From Gammaproteobacteria bacterium (GTDB lineage Bacteria > Pseudomonadota > Gammaproteobacteria > Pseudomonadales > Cellvibrionaceae), in NCBI GenBank assembly GCA_025362015.1, contig JANYIO010000269.1:1-51062 (forward strand): a stretch of DNA of 51,062 nucleotides, written 5' to 3'. Below, piece by piece: positions 1 to 7,884 of the stretch. The translations under genes were made by a program, and so were the position numbers. Each line of letters starts with the position of its first letter. Position 1 is the first letter of the stretch. Under the pieces are notes generated by a model. The model was given only the letters and a program-made list of their open reading frames with translations, was not told where the DNA came from and did not search any database.

Positions 1-1234
1 CAGGAAAGACGCTAGTAGGTTTGAAAATAGCTACAGCACATAACAACCCACAAGACGAGGAGTATGCAGTATTTCTTTCGGGTATGGGCCACTAGTTGAT
101 GTGCTTCGCGAAGCGTTAGCACGGGATAGCGCTAGGCAAAATGACACAATAGCAATAGGTACAGCACGACGTGAAACCGCTAGTTTTATACAAAATATTC
201 ACCACTTTAGAGATGAAGCATTAAAAGATAAACAACCAGCTCCCCCAGAGAAAGTAGTTATCTTTGATGAAGCACAGCGTGCTTGGAATCAAAGAAAAGC
301 TTCTGATTTTATGCAGAGAAAACGTAATCAATCTAATTTTAATCAATCAGAACCAGAATTTTTAATTAGTGTTATGGATCGTCATAAGGATTGGTGCGTA
401 ATTATTGCGCTAATTGGCGGAGGGCAAGAAATTAATGATGGAGAGGCAGGGCTAAATGGATGGTTTTCTGCATTGGCAGAAAAATTTCCTGATTGGGATA
501 TATATTATTCGGAAAAACTCAGGCAAAAAGAATATGCGGGCAATGATATTCAAATTGATCTTCTTAAAAAGAATCAAGCTAAAAGCGAGCCTTGTTTGCA
601 TCTCACTACTTCTATGCGTTCTTTCCGAGCTGAAAAATTATCGCATCTTATTCATTATCTAATTCATAACCAATGTGCTGAGGCAAAAATATTATCTGCC
701 CAAATTATAGATAATTTTCCAATTTTTGTTACTCGTGATTTAGTTAATGCAAAAAAATGGATAAAGAGCAAAGTAAAAGGCTTAGAAACTAGTGGTCTTA
801 TCGCCTCATCTGGTGCAAAACGTTTAAAGGCAGATGGTATTTTTGTTGATAACACAATACAAGTTGAAGATTGGTTTTTAAACGATCGCGATGATGTGCG
901 TTCTTCTCATTTTCTTGAAGATACAGCTACTGAGTTTGATATTCAGGGTTTGGAGTTGGATTGGTGCATTGTGGCTTGGGATGCGGATTATCGTTACTGT
1001 AGCCATAAATTTGAACATTGGAAATTTAAGGGAAGCAAATGGGAGCGAAGAAGGAAGGAAGATCAGCAGCGTTACTTAGAAAACTCTTATCGAGTTTTGC
1101 TTACTCGTGCTCGACAAGGAATGGTTATTTATATTCCTGTTGGTGAACCGACAGATGCCACACGACTTCCTGAATTTTACGATCAAACATACGAATATCT
1201 ACTTGAGTGTGGCCTGCAAAGTTTGCCAACTTAA
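1..1234 (+). pseudogene. DUF2075 (schlafen/helicase-like) ATPase, 5'-partial and frameshifted
   Basis: The window opens inside a Walker A motif (GKT at base 3 onward) read in frame 3, which runs to a stop at 93-95. The family's conserved segment continues at once in frame 2 (GPLVDVLREALARD). Restoring one A near base 84 would turn the local reading into SGNGPLV, the usual DUF2075 sequence, so I infer a one-base deletion. The rest is a good DUF2075 C-terminus: a Walker B-like DEAQRAW, a segment reading DTATEFDIQGLELDW, and a terminal YRVLLTRARQGM helicase motif VI-like stretch. DUF2075 proteins are P-loop NTPases, often fused to nuclease domains and found in defence islands. The N-terminus lies outside the window. 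The break may be real decay or a sequencing error. The region is more AT-rich than the core genes to its right. Confidence 0.8.
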
Positions 1235-1347
1235 AAATGTAACGGCTGAAAATTGGTTGTTGTATGACTCGATGAATGCGGAAATAGAAGGTTACATCCC
1301 CCATCGCTAATTCCAGCAACAATTACCTATAGTCATACAAGTAGTAT

Positions 1348-1548
1348 TTATTGCGGCATTGTTTTTTGATATTCCGTCGCAGTTGATTCATCATTTTGAT
1401 CAATTTTTATTTTCCGCATTTCTTTAATCCGTGTATCAGGATCATTTATCGAAATATCATCGGTTTCGTCGCCGCCTTCCATGCGTGTCTTTGGGCCGTT
1501 GCCGCGTTCATTGGGATGAACATAATCTTTTTCGCGGATGGATGTCAT
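1348..1548 (-). CDS. small hydrophilic hypothetical protein (66 aa)
   Basis: This reading frame encodes a very polar, acidic/basic peptide with no membrane segment and no cysteine. I do not recognise a family. Support for a real gene is a clear ribosome binding site (GAGGT, 7 nt before the ATG) and a composition typical of small soluble proteins. It sits antiparallel between the DUF2075 remnant and the toxin-antitoxin pair, in AT-rich accessory DNA. It could also be chance; an intact orthologue elsewhere would settle it. Confidence 0.45.
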   Translation of the reverse strand: MTSIREKDYVHPNERGNGPKTRMEGGDETDDISINDPDTRIKEMRKIKIDQNDESTATEYQKTMPQ

Positions 1549-1689
1549 GTTAAGTACCTCATGATTTACCTACTGTTTAGAGTTGCATCAATTGTATGTA
1601 CTTAAAGCGAGGCCGTAAGTTATCTAGCGAACCTAATGTAATTTTTTGAAGAAGCAAACATGTGGTTAGCCCTATATGAAATTATCTAA

Positions 1690-1717
1690 ACCATTTTGTT
1701 GACGTCAACAAAATGGT
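1690..1717. repeat. 28-bp perfect palindrome
   Basis: A perfect inverted repeat with no spacer, centred on GTTGACGTCAAC and flanked by symmetrical ACCATTTT/AAAATGGT arms. It lies 134 bp before the antitoxin start, well upstream of the toxin-antitoxin promoter. It could be a binding site for a dimeric regulator or a remnant of a mobile element end. There is no T-run to make it a terminator. Confidence 0.6.
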
Positions 1718-1799
1718 CGCATTGGCTGCGTTACCCACGTATTGGCGATTTTTGTGAGGTGGAAATACGTGGAGAATTTGTACTTGAACTTTCCTTGCA

Positions 1800-1828
1800 T
1801 TGACGGCATCTCATTTGAGATACATAAT
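1800..1828 (+). promoter_or_regulatory. toxin-antitoxin promoter with embedded operator
   Basis: A -35 TTGACG (1800-1805) and a -10 CATAAT (1823-1828) are separated by exactly 17 bp. The spacer holds the inverted repeat ATCTCA-TT-TGAGAT (1808-1821). This fits the usual autoregulation of RelB/DinJ operons, where the ribbon-helix-helix antitoxin, alone or with the toxin, binds a palindrome over the promoter. Binding is inferred. Confidence 0.6.
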
Positions 1829-1851
1829 AATAAAAACACAGGAGTCAAAAC

Positions 1852-2133
1852 ATGGCTACACACAGTTCTATGCTCCATATTCGCGTGGATGATGACACCA
1901 AAGAGCAAGCTACTGTTGCGCTGACCGCTATGGGTTTGTCTGTATCTGACGCTGTCCGTTTATTTCTACGGCGCGTGGTTATTGACCAGGCATTTCCATT
2001 GGAGCTCAAGGTTCCTAATGCCGAAACTCGCGCCGCAATGGCGGAGGCTGAAGCTATAGTACGTGCTCGCCGTGCCCGTTTTACCACAGCAACTGAGTTG
2101 TTTGATGACCTTGAAAAAAACGGCAGCAAGTAA
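1852..2133 (+). CDS. RelB/DinJ family antitoxin
   Basis: A 93-aa protein with an N-terminal ribbon-helix-helix region (MLHIRVDDDTKEQATVALTA, then a helix with GLSVSDAVRLFLRRV), typical of DinJ. The C-terminal half is helical and charged, as in antitoxins that wrap the toxin. Known role of the family: neutralises a YafQ-like RNase and represses its own operon. The start follows an AGGAG site about 8 nt upstream, and a promoter with an internal palindrome lies just before it. The toxin start codon lies inside its last codons (29-nt overlap), so translation is probably coupled. Confidence 0.88.
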   Translation: MATHSSMLHIRVDDDTKEQATVALTAMGLSVSDAVRLFLRRVVIDQAFPLELKVPNAETRAAMAEAEAIVRARRARFTTATELFDDLEKNGSK

Positions 2134-2437
2134 ACGCGCCGTTTTGTCGCGCGCTGCAGATTACACAAAATCTTTTCTGAAGGATTGGGAGTGGTTATCC
2201 CGGTCTGGCCGTTATGATAGGAATCGGCTTAAGGAAGCTATGCTGTTGTTAATCGCTAATGATGCACCGCTCGGTGCTGAATGGCTGGATCACCCTCTTA
2301 AATGTGAGTGGGAGGGTCATAGGGAGTGTCATATTGGTGGAGATTTTTTATTAGCCTATAAGATCGATGATAGTGGAAAAACGGGGTTAATCGTATTTGT
2401 TCGTGCCGGTACTCACGCGGAGTTGTTCAGCGAATAA
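2105..2437 (+). CDS. YafQ family mRNA interferase toxin
   Basis: A RelE-superfamily endoribonuclease. Residues matching the E. coli YafQ active site are all visible: His63 in DHPL, His76 and Asp80 in ECHIGGDF, His104 in GTHAELF, and Phe108. YafQ-type toxins cut mRNA at the ribosome. The chosen ATG (2105) overlaps the antitoxin end by 29 nt and gives 110 aa, slightly longer than the usual 90-100; an upstream start at 2063 would lie deep inside the antitoxin and is unlikely. All catalytic residues are present, so the pair looks functional. Confidence 0.87.
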   Translation: MTLKKTAASKRAVLSRAADYTKSFLKDWEWLSRSGRYDRNRLKEAMLLLIANDAPLGAEWLDHPLKCEWEGHRECHIGGDFLLAYKIDDSGKTGLIVFVRAGTHAELFSE

Positions 2438-2439
2438 GG

Positions 2440-2451
2440 CAACGGCCGTTG
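2440..2451. repeat. 12-bp palindrome after the toxin gene
   Basis: CAACGGCCGTTG immediately follows the toxin stop codon. It is a perfect short palindrome followed by an AT-rich stretch. It might act as a weak transcript end for the toxin operon, but it lacks a loop and a T-run. Confidence 0.3.
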
Positions 2452-2455
2452 TATA

Positions 2456-2474
2456 AAATAGCCCCTTGCGGCTA
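2456..2474 (-). terminator. possible intrinsic terminator of mutM
   Basis: Read on the minus strand, the mutM stop codon begins a hairpin (TAGCC / GGCTA, six-base loop) followed by TTTTAT. The stem is only 5 bp, so this is a weak candidate. Confidence 0.4.
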
Positions 2475-3284
2475 CTTCTGACAATCCACACAATAAACCG
2501 TAGTCCTGTCACCCATGCGCACTTCTTTCAGCGCTTTATCGCAATTTGTACAAGCTTCACCGCCACGCCCATAAACCAGTAATTGCTGTTTAAAGTAACC
2601 GGGTTTGCCATCGCCGCCGACAAAATCGCGCAGGGTTGTGCCTCCCTGGTCGATGGAGCGTTGCAGAATTACTTTGATATCGCTTACTAAATCTTCGCAA
2701 TTTTTGCGTGTGAGTGTGCCGGCTTTGCGGATGGGTTTGATGCGCGACATAAACAAAGATTCATTCGCATAAATGTTGCCAACACCGACGACTATGTGGC
2801 TGTCCATAATAAATTGTTTGACGGCCTGGCTGCGTTTGCGGCTGCGTTCAAATAAGTATTCAGCGGTGAAGGTATCGGTGAGTGGTTCGGGGCCGAGTTT
2901 ATTGAGCAGCGAGTGTTCCTCGGGGTTACCTTCTATCCACAACAAGCAACCGAAACGACGTGGGTCGTGGTAGCGCAGGGCGAGCTTGCCAAACACCCAA
3001 TCGAAATGATCGTGGCTATTTGGGGGAGCTGAAGCTTCGACAATGCGTAAGTTGCCGGACATGCCAAGGTGAATCATGGCGTGCCCTTTGGCGAATTCGA
3101 ACAGGAGATATTTGCCGCGACGAGTGATGTTGAGTAAGCGCTGTTCGGTGATGAGATTTGGTAACTCGGTTGGGATTGGCCAACGTAAATTGGGGCGACG
3201 AATAATAACTTGCTTAACAGTGTGTTTGACTATGTGCGGGCTTATGCCCCTCAGGGTAGTTTCAACTTCGGGTAATTCGGGCAT
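2472..3284 (-). CDS. mutM: formamidopyrimidine-DNA glycosylase (Fpg)
   Basis: A base-excision repair enzyme that removes oxidised purines such as 8-oxoguanine and nicks the abasic strand. The start is the ATG at 3284 because the family needs Pro directly after Met as the catalytic nucleophile (MPELPEVETTLRG); an ATG 12 bases earlier would bury it. Glu3 is present, as is the GKYLLFEF segment carrying the conserved lysine. The C-terminal zinc finger is complete (Cys245, Cys248, Cys265, Cys268). Length of 270 aa is normal. Downstream of the HDOD gene on the same strand. Confidence 0.97.
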   Translation of the reverse strand: MPELPEVETTLRGISPHIVKHTVKQVIIRRPNLRWPIPTELPNLITEQRLLNITRRGKYLLFEFAKGHAMIHLGMSGNLRIVEASAPPNSHDHFDWVFGKLALRYHDPRRFGCLLWIEGNPEEHSLLNKLGPEPLTDTFTAEYLFERSRKRSQAVKQFIMDSHIVVGVGNIYANESLFMSRIKPIRKAGTLTRKNCEDLVSDIKVILQRSIDQGGTTLRDFVGGDGKPGYFKQQLLVYGRGGEACTNCDKALKEVRMGDRTTVYCVDCQK

Positions 3285-3326
3285 GGCGACCTGCAACGGA
3301 ATTTTTAGGGTGTGTAAAAAGTGAAG

Positions 3327-4727
3327 TTAACTGGCATTTACTCTGAGAATTAAATTTAGTTGATTGGTGAGCAGTTGAAAATCTTCAAATTGGCGCGGGC
3401 TTAAAATTTCTCCGGCATTATCAGCATAGAGAATGGCAACCAAACGCTTATCCTTCTTGAGCGGTGCCAGCATGATATCACCATTGTGAGCTAGCGGCGC
3501 TAAAGCTCCGAGGGGTTTAACGGCTAGCGCCGGTTGGTACCACATGGGTACTTGAGTGCGTAAAAAATCGTGCAGCAATTCGCCTTTGTGCAATGTATCC
3601 AGCTCAATGCGCACTTTTTGCCGCCACAGGCTGGTGTCTTTACCGGCGACATAGCGGACATCAATACATTTGGACTTGTAATCCAGCATCGCAATGGTGA
3701 CACGCTCTATACCGGAACCTTCATGCAGTGCCGATACAGAAAACTGCATGACTTTAGATAGATCGCCACCATCAAGCATAAATTTAAGAATGTAATTGAG
3801 TAGTTGCTGAAATTCGTACCCTGTTTGAATCGCGACATCAACGGGTAAGGTGTCAATAACGTTGAGGCTTGGTAATGCCGGAAGCAGCATTTCAGCACCG
3901 TAACTTTTAGCGACTATGGCTGCTTCTTCGGCCATTTGCGCAACTTGCTTTTTGGCGGCATCAAGCGTGATGTCGCACAGCTGACTGACCTGGGAATAAA
4001 TACGTGCCATTTCCGGTGAGCTTGTACCCTTATGGATATATTTGCTCAAATCATTGCCAAGGTTAACGGCGCGAATCATATTGTTTGGTTGGAGGTTTTC
4101 TTCACTGGATTCGCGCACGAGTTCGCCGAGTGACCATTCTTTAATAAGACTTTTGTTAATTTGATCAATTTCAACACCTAAATATTCCAGCGAAATGGCC
4201 TGCTCTTTTTCCGGGTGAAGATCGCGAGCAGTAACAAACTGTTCAGCCGCTTCATGACCTGACGACAGCAAGGCTAATTCACCGATATTGCGCAGCAGTG
4301 CAGCAATAAAAACTTGCTCTTTGTTTTCTCCATTCAAGTAGGGAACCATTGCTTTAGCTTGTACAGCGGCATGAAATGACTTTGCCAGGCGCTGAATTAA
4401 CAGCTCTTTGGGTTTTCCCTTCAAAAAACTGTCGATCAATGTAGAAGCGAGCGTGATATTTTTAAGGTTGTTGAAGCCAAGTTGGGCAACGGCACGTGAC
4501 ACTGTACGAATGGGGTTGAAGGTGCGGTTAAAGTGTATGGAATTAGATATTTTGAGAACCTTTGAGGTCAAATCGGCATCGCGCAAAATGATTTTGGTCA
4601 GGTCATTAGTGCGGCAATCATCGTGGTCACTAAGTTCGCAAATATCCTTAACAACGGAGTTTAATGAGGGTAAATCTTTGTTAGCCAAGGTTCGCATCCA
4701 AGCGTCTAGACCGCGAATCTCACCCAT
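3327..4727 (-). CDS. HDOD-domain signalling protein with C-terminal GAF-like region
   Basis: A 466-aa soluble protein. Residues of about 10-210 match the HDOD domain (LPSLNSVVKDICEL, then DLTSKVLKISNS and GFNNLKNITLAS), a relative of HD phosphohydrolases that normally lacks metal-binding His-Asp. The C-terminal third (about 300-460) has a GAF-like pattern ending in FEDFQLLTNQLNLIL. HDOD proteins act in bacterial signalling, for example in motility, biofilm and stress responses, usually without known catalysis. It may be transcribed with mutM, 42 bp downstream. The exact role cannot be read from sequence. Confidence 0.8.
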   Translation of the reverse strand: MGEIRGLDAWMRTLANKDLPSLNSVVKDICELSDHDDCRTNDLTKIILRDADLTSKVLKISNSIHFNRTFNPIRTVSRAVAQLGFNNLKNITLASTLIDSFLKGKPKELLIQRLAKSFHAAVQAKAMVPYLNGENKEQVFIAALLRNIGELALLSSGHEAAEQFVTARDLHPEKEQAISLEYLGVEIDQINKSLIKEWSLGELVRESSEENLQPNNMIRAVNLGNDLSKYIHKGTSSPEMARIYSQVSQLCDITLDAAKKQVAQMAEEAAIVAKSYGAEMLLPALPSLNVIDTLPVDVAIQTGYEFQQLLNYILKFMLDGGDLSKVMQFSVSALHEGSGIERVTIAMLDYKSKCIDVRYVAGKDTSLWRQKVRIELDTLHKGELLHDFLRTQVPMWYQPALAVKPLGALAPLAHNGDIMLAPLKKDKRLVAILYADNAGEILSPRQFEDFQLLTNQLNLILRVNAS

Positions 4728-4823
4728 AAGCTACGCCTGATAAAGTGTGTGGTAAGTCACAGTTTAGATGAGATTTTTTTATTTGTGGGAGGTGAACCCG
4801 CAAAAAATAGACTTTGTGGGCAT

Positions 4824-4850
4824 AAAAAAACCCAGCATTGCTGGGTTTTT
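4824..4850 (-). terminator. intrinsic terminator of rpmB-rpmG
   Basis: The hairpin ACCCAGC-ATT-GCTGGGT is flanked by seven A's on the left and five T's on the right, so it can end transcription from either side. Its natural role is to end the minus-strand rpmB-rpmG transcript, whose last codon is 34 nt upstream. Confidence 0.85.
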
Positions 4851-4883
4851 CATAAGCGCATCAAGCAGAACATGAATATGGAC

Positions 4884-5039
4884 TTACTTGATTTTGCCTT
4901 CTTTATAAATTACATGCTGACGTACAACGGGATCAAATTTTTTGATTTCCATTTTTTCTGGCATGGTGCGCTTGTTTTTGTCGGTCGTGTAAAAGTGACC
5001 GGTACCAGCACTTGAGTTAAGACGAATTTTATCGCGCAT
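4884..5039 (-). CDS. rpmG: 50S ribosomal protein L33
   Basis: A 51-aa basic protein, [19 protein letters not shown] at the start and VIYKEGKIK at the end, in the large ribosomal subunit near the E site. It has no cysteines, so it is the zinc-independent (C-) form, as in E. coli. It follows rpmB on the same strand, which is the classical rpmBG operon, and ends in front of a strong terminator. Confidence 0.96.
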   Translation of the reverse strand: MRDKIRLNSSAGTGHFYTTDKNKRTMPEKMEIKKFDPVVRQHVIYKEGKIK

Positions 5040-5055
5040 GACACTTGCTCCTATC

Positions 5056-5086
5056 TAGTAAGCTTTTAAATTAGTAAGCTTTTAAA
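5056..5086. repeat. tandem duplication across the rpmB stop codon
   Basis: TAGTAAGCTTTTAAA occurs twice (5056-5070 and 5072-5086) with one base between. The right copy contains the rpmB stop codon and the left copy lies in the rpmB-rpmG spacer. It looks like a short slippage duplication that lengthened the spacer without touching coding sequence. Confidence 0.7.
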
Positions 5087-5318
5087 CTTTTTCGCCGCGG
5101 CCGCGGATTTCAGCCAAAACTACATCGATACCACGTTTGTCTATTGTACGCATACCTTTAGGGGTTAGGCGCAAAGAAACAGAACGCTTTTCAGTTTCTA
5201 CCCAAAAACGATGGGTGTGTAGGTTTGGCAAAAAACGACGCTTGGTGTGGTTTTTTGCGTGAGAAACATTGCAACCAGTAATTGGACGCTTACCAGTAAC
5301 TTGACATACCTTAGACAT
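5082..5318 (-). CDS. rpmB: 50S ribosomal protein L28
   Basis: A 78-aa basic ribosomal protein ([21 protein letters not shown]..., then [14 protein letters not shown]), matching the gammaproteobacterial L28 in length and sequence. First gene of rpmB-rpmG. The gene-free stretch upstream (5319-5713) must hold its promoter, but I cannot assign -35/-10 boxes with confidence. Confidence 0.97.
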   Translation of the reverse strand: MSKVCQVTGKRPITGCNVSHAKNHTKRRFLPNLHTHRFWVETEKRSVSLRLTPKGMRTIDKRGIDVVLAEIRGRGEKV

Positions 5319-5490
5319 TCTATTGCCTCATTTTAAATTCAGCGCGCTAAGCCAGAAGATACGGCTGGTAACGCTGGGTTAAGCTGTAAAGCAGATTAAC
5401 AACCAGCTTGGAGCGGTGTTGTTAGCGGCCATATTTTCTAAAAACAGTTTTCTAAACGCGGTTTTTGTGGGGGTTATAGTTGCTAACCTT

Positions 5491-5526
5491 GCTGGAAAGC
5501 GCGCTAATATTGCTGAAAGCGCGCTA
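5491..5526. repeat. short direct repeat in the rpmB-radC spacer
   Basis: Two near-identical copies of GCTG(G)AAAGCGCGCTA at 5491-5506 and 5512-5526. They lie in the 395-bp gene-free spacer 5319-5713 upstream of rpmB and could be a regulator site or a slippage product. No other RNA gene or terminator is evident in the spacer. Confidence 0.45.
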
Positions 5527-5618
5527 GGCAGACACAAATTTGGGGTGCTTCAAACAACCCTGCCGCAGAGAGCCGCGTTTTATACCAAAACAGCCCCCCA
5601 ATAGCAACGACTAGCTGT

Positions 5619-5696
5619 TTTTTTGGCCAAAAAACTCTGATTAACGCTGAAAATTTGTCCTTTGTGCAAAAAATTTCTCGTTGCGCGCAAAAATTT
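5619..5696. other. phased A-tracts (probable bent DNA)
   Basis: Four A-runs occur at 5629-5634, 5650-5653, 5668-5673 and 5689-5693, with centres about 20 bp apart, close to two helical turns. The first is half of the palindrome TTTTTTGGCCAAAAAA (5619-5634). The other three each read A(4-6)TTT. Such phasing is known to bend DNA. The tract lies upstream of rpmB and directly after the radC stop. Confidence 0.5.
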
Positions 5697-5713
5697 CCGG
5701 TTAGTTGTACAAA

Positions 5714-6388
5714 TTATATTAATCCGCGCTCCGCGAAAGAAATAACTTCTTTATCTCCAACGATCATGTGGTCGATAACACGTACACCCACCAGATCCAA
5801 CGCTTCTTGCAAACGCCGAGTGAGGTGTTGGTCGGCCTGGCTAGGCTCAGCTACGCCAGAGGGATGGTTGTGGGCAAGAATTGCCGCTGCCGCATTGCGA
5901 GCTAAGGCTTTTTTGACCACTTCACGTGGATAAACGCTGGCGCCATCGATAGTACCAAAAAAGATTTCATCATAAGCGATGAGGCGATTCTGGCTGTCCA
6001 AAAACAACACGGCAAAGACTTCTTGCGGCTGGTGTCGCAATTGGGCACTAAGGTAGGTGCGCACTAGATCTGGGCTGGTCAGTAAGTCGCCTTCTTTCAT
6101 GCTGGCAGAAAGATGGCGTCGCGCCATTTCGAGCACTGCTTGTAGTTGAGCATATTTGGCCGAACCTAAGCCCAGGCCGCGACAAAAATCTGTTTGGCTG
6201 GCTTCTAGCAGCGGCCTTAAACCACCATATTGCTGCAAAAGCTCGCGCGCAAGATCTACCGCAGATTTTCCCGCGCAACCCGTGCGCAGGAAAATGGCGA
6301 GTAATTCGGCATCAGATAAGGCCTTAGGGCCAAGGTTTAAAAGTTTTTCGCGCGGGCGTTCGGCGGCGGGCCAATCGGCTATAGACAT
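5714..6388 (-). CDS. radC: RadC/YsxC-type JAB-domain protein
   Basis: A 224-aa protein of the RadC family. The N-terminal half has helix-hairpin-helix character ([31 protein letters not shown]). The C-terminal half is a JAMM/MPN domain with the metal motif HNHPSG followed by a downstream Asp in PSQADQHLT. Its role in DNA repair is uncertain; the original radiation-sensitivity assignment in E. coli was an error. A strong AAGGAG site precedes the ATG. It is divergent from coaBC, the same neighbour as in many gammaproteobacteria. Confidence 0.93.
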   Translation of the reverse strand: MSIADWPAAERPREKLLNLGPKALSDAELLAIFLRTGCAGKSAVDLARELLQQYGGLRPLLEASQTDFCRGLGLGSAKYAQLQAVLEMARRHLSASMKEGDLLTSPDLVRTYLSAQLRHQPQEVFAVLFLDSQNRLIAYDEIFFGTIDGASVYPREVVKKALARNAAAAILAHNHPSGVAEPSQADQHLTRRLQEALDLVGVRVIDHMIVGDKEVISFAERGLI

Positions 6389-6646
6389 AGAGTTCTCCTT
6401 CTCTGCAAGTTAAAATCCCTTAAAGCATCGGCGGTAAATAATACGCCAATGTACGAAACAATTTTGAGGCAATGCCCGAAACTGTATGCACAGAATGGTG
6501 TTTGTATGCCGAGTCGTCAAGTTTTTTTGCATTTGTGGCACATTGGGCCTGTATTTGTAATACTTCCGGCGTTAGCAAGTGGTTACATTGCGCTACAATC
6601 TATTTCTATCTCAATAAACTTTACTCAAATTAAACAGGCGCAGTGA

Positions 6647-7852
6647 ATGAATTCACTCACAAACAAGCAAATATTACTCGGTGTAACCGGTGGCATTGCA
6701 GCCTATAAAAGTGCTGACCTCGTGCGTCGTTTGCAAGACGCAGGGGCTAGCGTACGGGTGGTGATGACAACCGCCGCGCAAGAATTTATAACTCCGCTAA
6801 CAATGCAGGCGCTTTCAGGTAACCCGGTGCATACCGCCTTGCTTGATCCTGCTGCAGAGGCGGGTATGGGCCATATTCAGTTGGCACGCTGGGCTGATGT
6901 GGTGTTGATAGCGCCGGCCAGTGCAAATTTTATCGCCCGCTTAGCCCAAGGCCAGGGCGATGATTTGCTGACAACAATTTGCTTGGCTACTGCTGCCCCT
7001 ATTGCCGTAGCGCCGGCGATGAACCAGGGCATGTGGCTGAATGCCAGTACTCAAGCCAATCTGCGAATTCTGCTTGAACGCAAAGTACAGATCTTTGGCC
7101 CCGCCGATGGTGGGCAAGCTTGCGGCGATGTTGGCCCAGGTCGTATGTTGGAGCCGCTGCAATTGATTGATGCAGTTGCGGGCATGTTTCAAAGCGGTTT
7201 ACTCGCCGGTAAAAAAGTGGTGATCACCGCTGGTCCAACACGGGAAGCTCTTGATCCAGTGCGTTATATTAGCAATCATAGCTCCGGTAAAATGGGTTAT
7301 GCCTTGGCGCAAGCTGCGATGGAAGCCGGGGCAAAAACAATACTCATTTCGGGCCCGACACAATTGGCGGCACCTGAACGTATCGAATGCATTTCGGTGA
7401 CTACGGCAGAAGAAATGCTACAGGCGAGTTTGGCGCATGTACCTGGGTGCGATATATTTATTGCCGCTGCTGCGGTTGCTGATTATCGTGCTGCACAGAT
7501 TGCACCGCAAAAAATAAAAAAAACTCTGGACGATTCGTTAACATTAATGTTGATAAAAAATCCAGATATAGTGGCAACGATTGCAGCGTTAAAAAACAAG
7601 CCTTATACCGTTGGATTTGCGGCGGAAAGTGAAAACTTGCTCGATTATGCACAGCAAAAATTACAGCGGAAAAATTTGGATTTAATGATTGCCAATAACA
7701 TTGGCAGTGAAGGCATAGGTTTTAACAGTGACGATAATGCAGTAACAATTATTGACGCCCAGCAATCTCAGGAATTGACCAAGCGAAGTAAACAGCAGCT
7801 GGCCCGTGATTTGATTGTAATTATGGCGAAAAATTTAATGGATAATCAATAG
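6647..7852 (+). CDS. coaBC: bifunctional phosphopantothenoylcysteine decarboxylase / phosphopantothenate-cysteine ligase
   Basis: Carries out two steps of coenzyme A synthesis: joins cysteine to 4'-phosphopantothenate (CoaB) and decarboxylates the product (CoaC). The N-terminal flavoprotein half shows GVTGGIAAYKSADLVRRL and PAMNQGMW, with a CGDVGPGRM stretch carrying the conserved Cys. The CoaB half begins near ITAGPTREALDPVRYISN and contains NKPYTVGFAAES. Length of 401 aa is typical. The next gene is only 32 bp away and is algC; the dut gene usually found between the two in Pseudomonas is absent. Confidence 0.96.
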   Translation: MNSLTNKQILLGVTGGIAAYKSADLVRRLQDAGASVRVVMTTAAQEFITPLTMQALSGNPVHTALLDPAAEAGMGHIQLARWADVVLIAPASANFIARLAQGQGDDLLTTICLATAAPIAVAPAMNQGMWLNASTQANLRILLERKVQIFGPADGGQACGDVGPGRMLEPLQLIDAVAGMFQSGLLAGKKVVITAGPTREALDPVRYISNHSSGKMGYALAQAAMEAGAKTILISGPTQLAAPERIECISVTTAEEMLQASLAHVPGCDIFIAAAAVADYRAAQIAPQKIKKTLDDSLTLMLIKNPDIVATIAALKNKPYTVGFAAESENLLDYAQQKLQRKNLDLMIANNIGSEGIGFNSDDNAVTIIDAQQSQELTKRSKQQLARDLIVIMAKNLMDNQ

Positions 7853-7884
7853 TTTAATTTACTAGAAACCACCAAGGGGCCAGT

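Noticed and set aside
5416-5604. 62-codon plus-strand open frame in the rpmB-radC spacer
   Set aside because: No ribosome binding site or family; it crosses the short direct repeats and looks non-coding.
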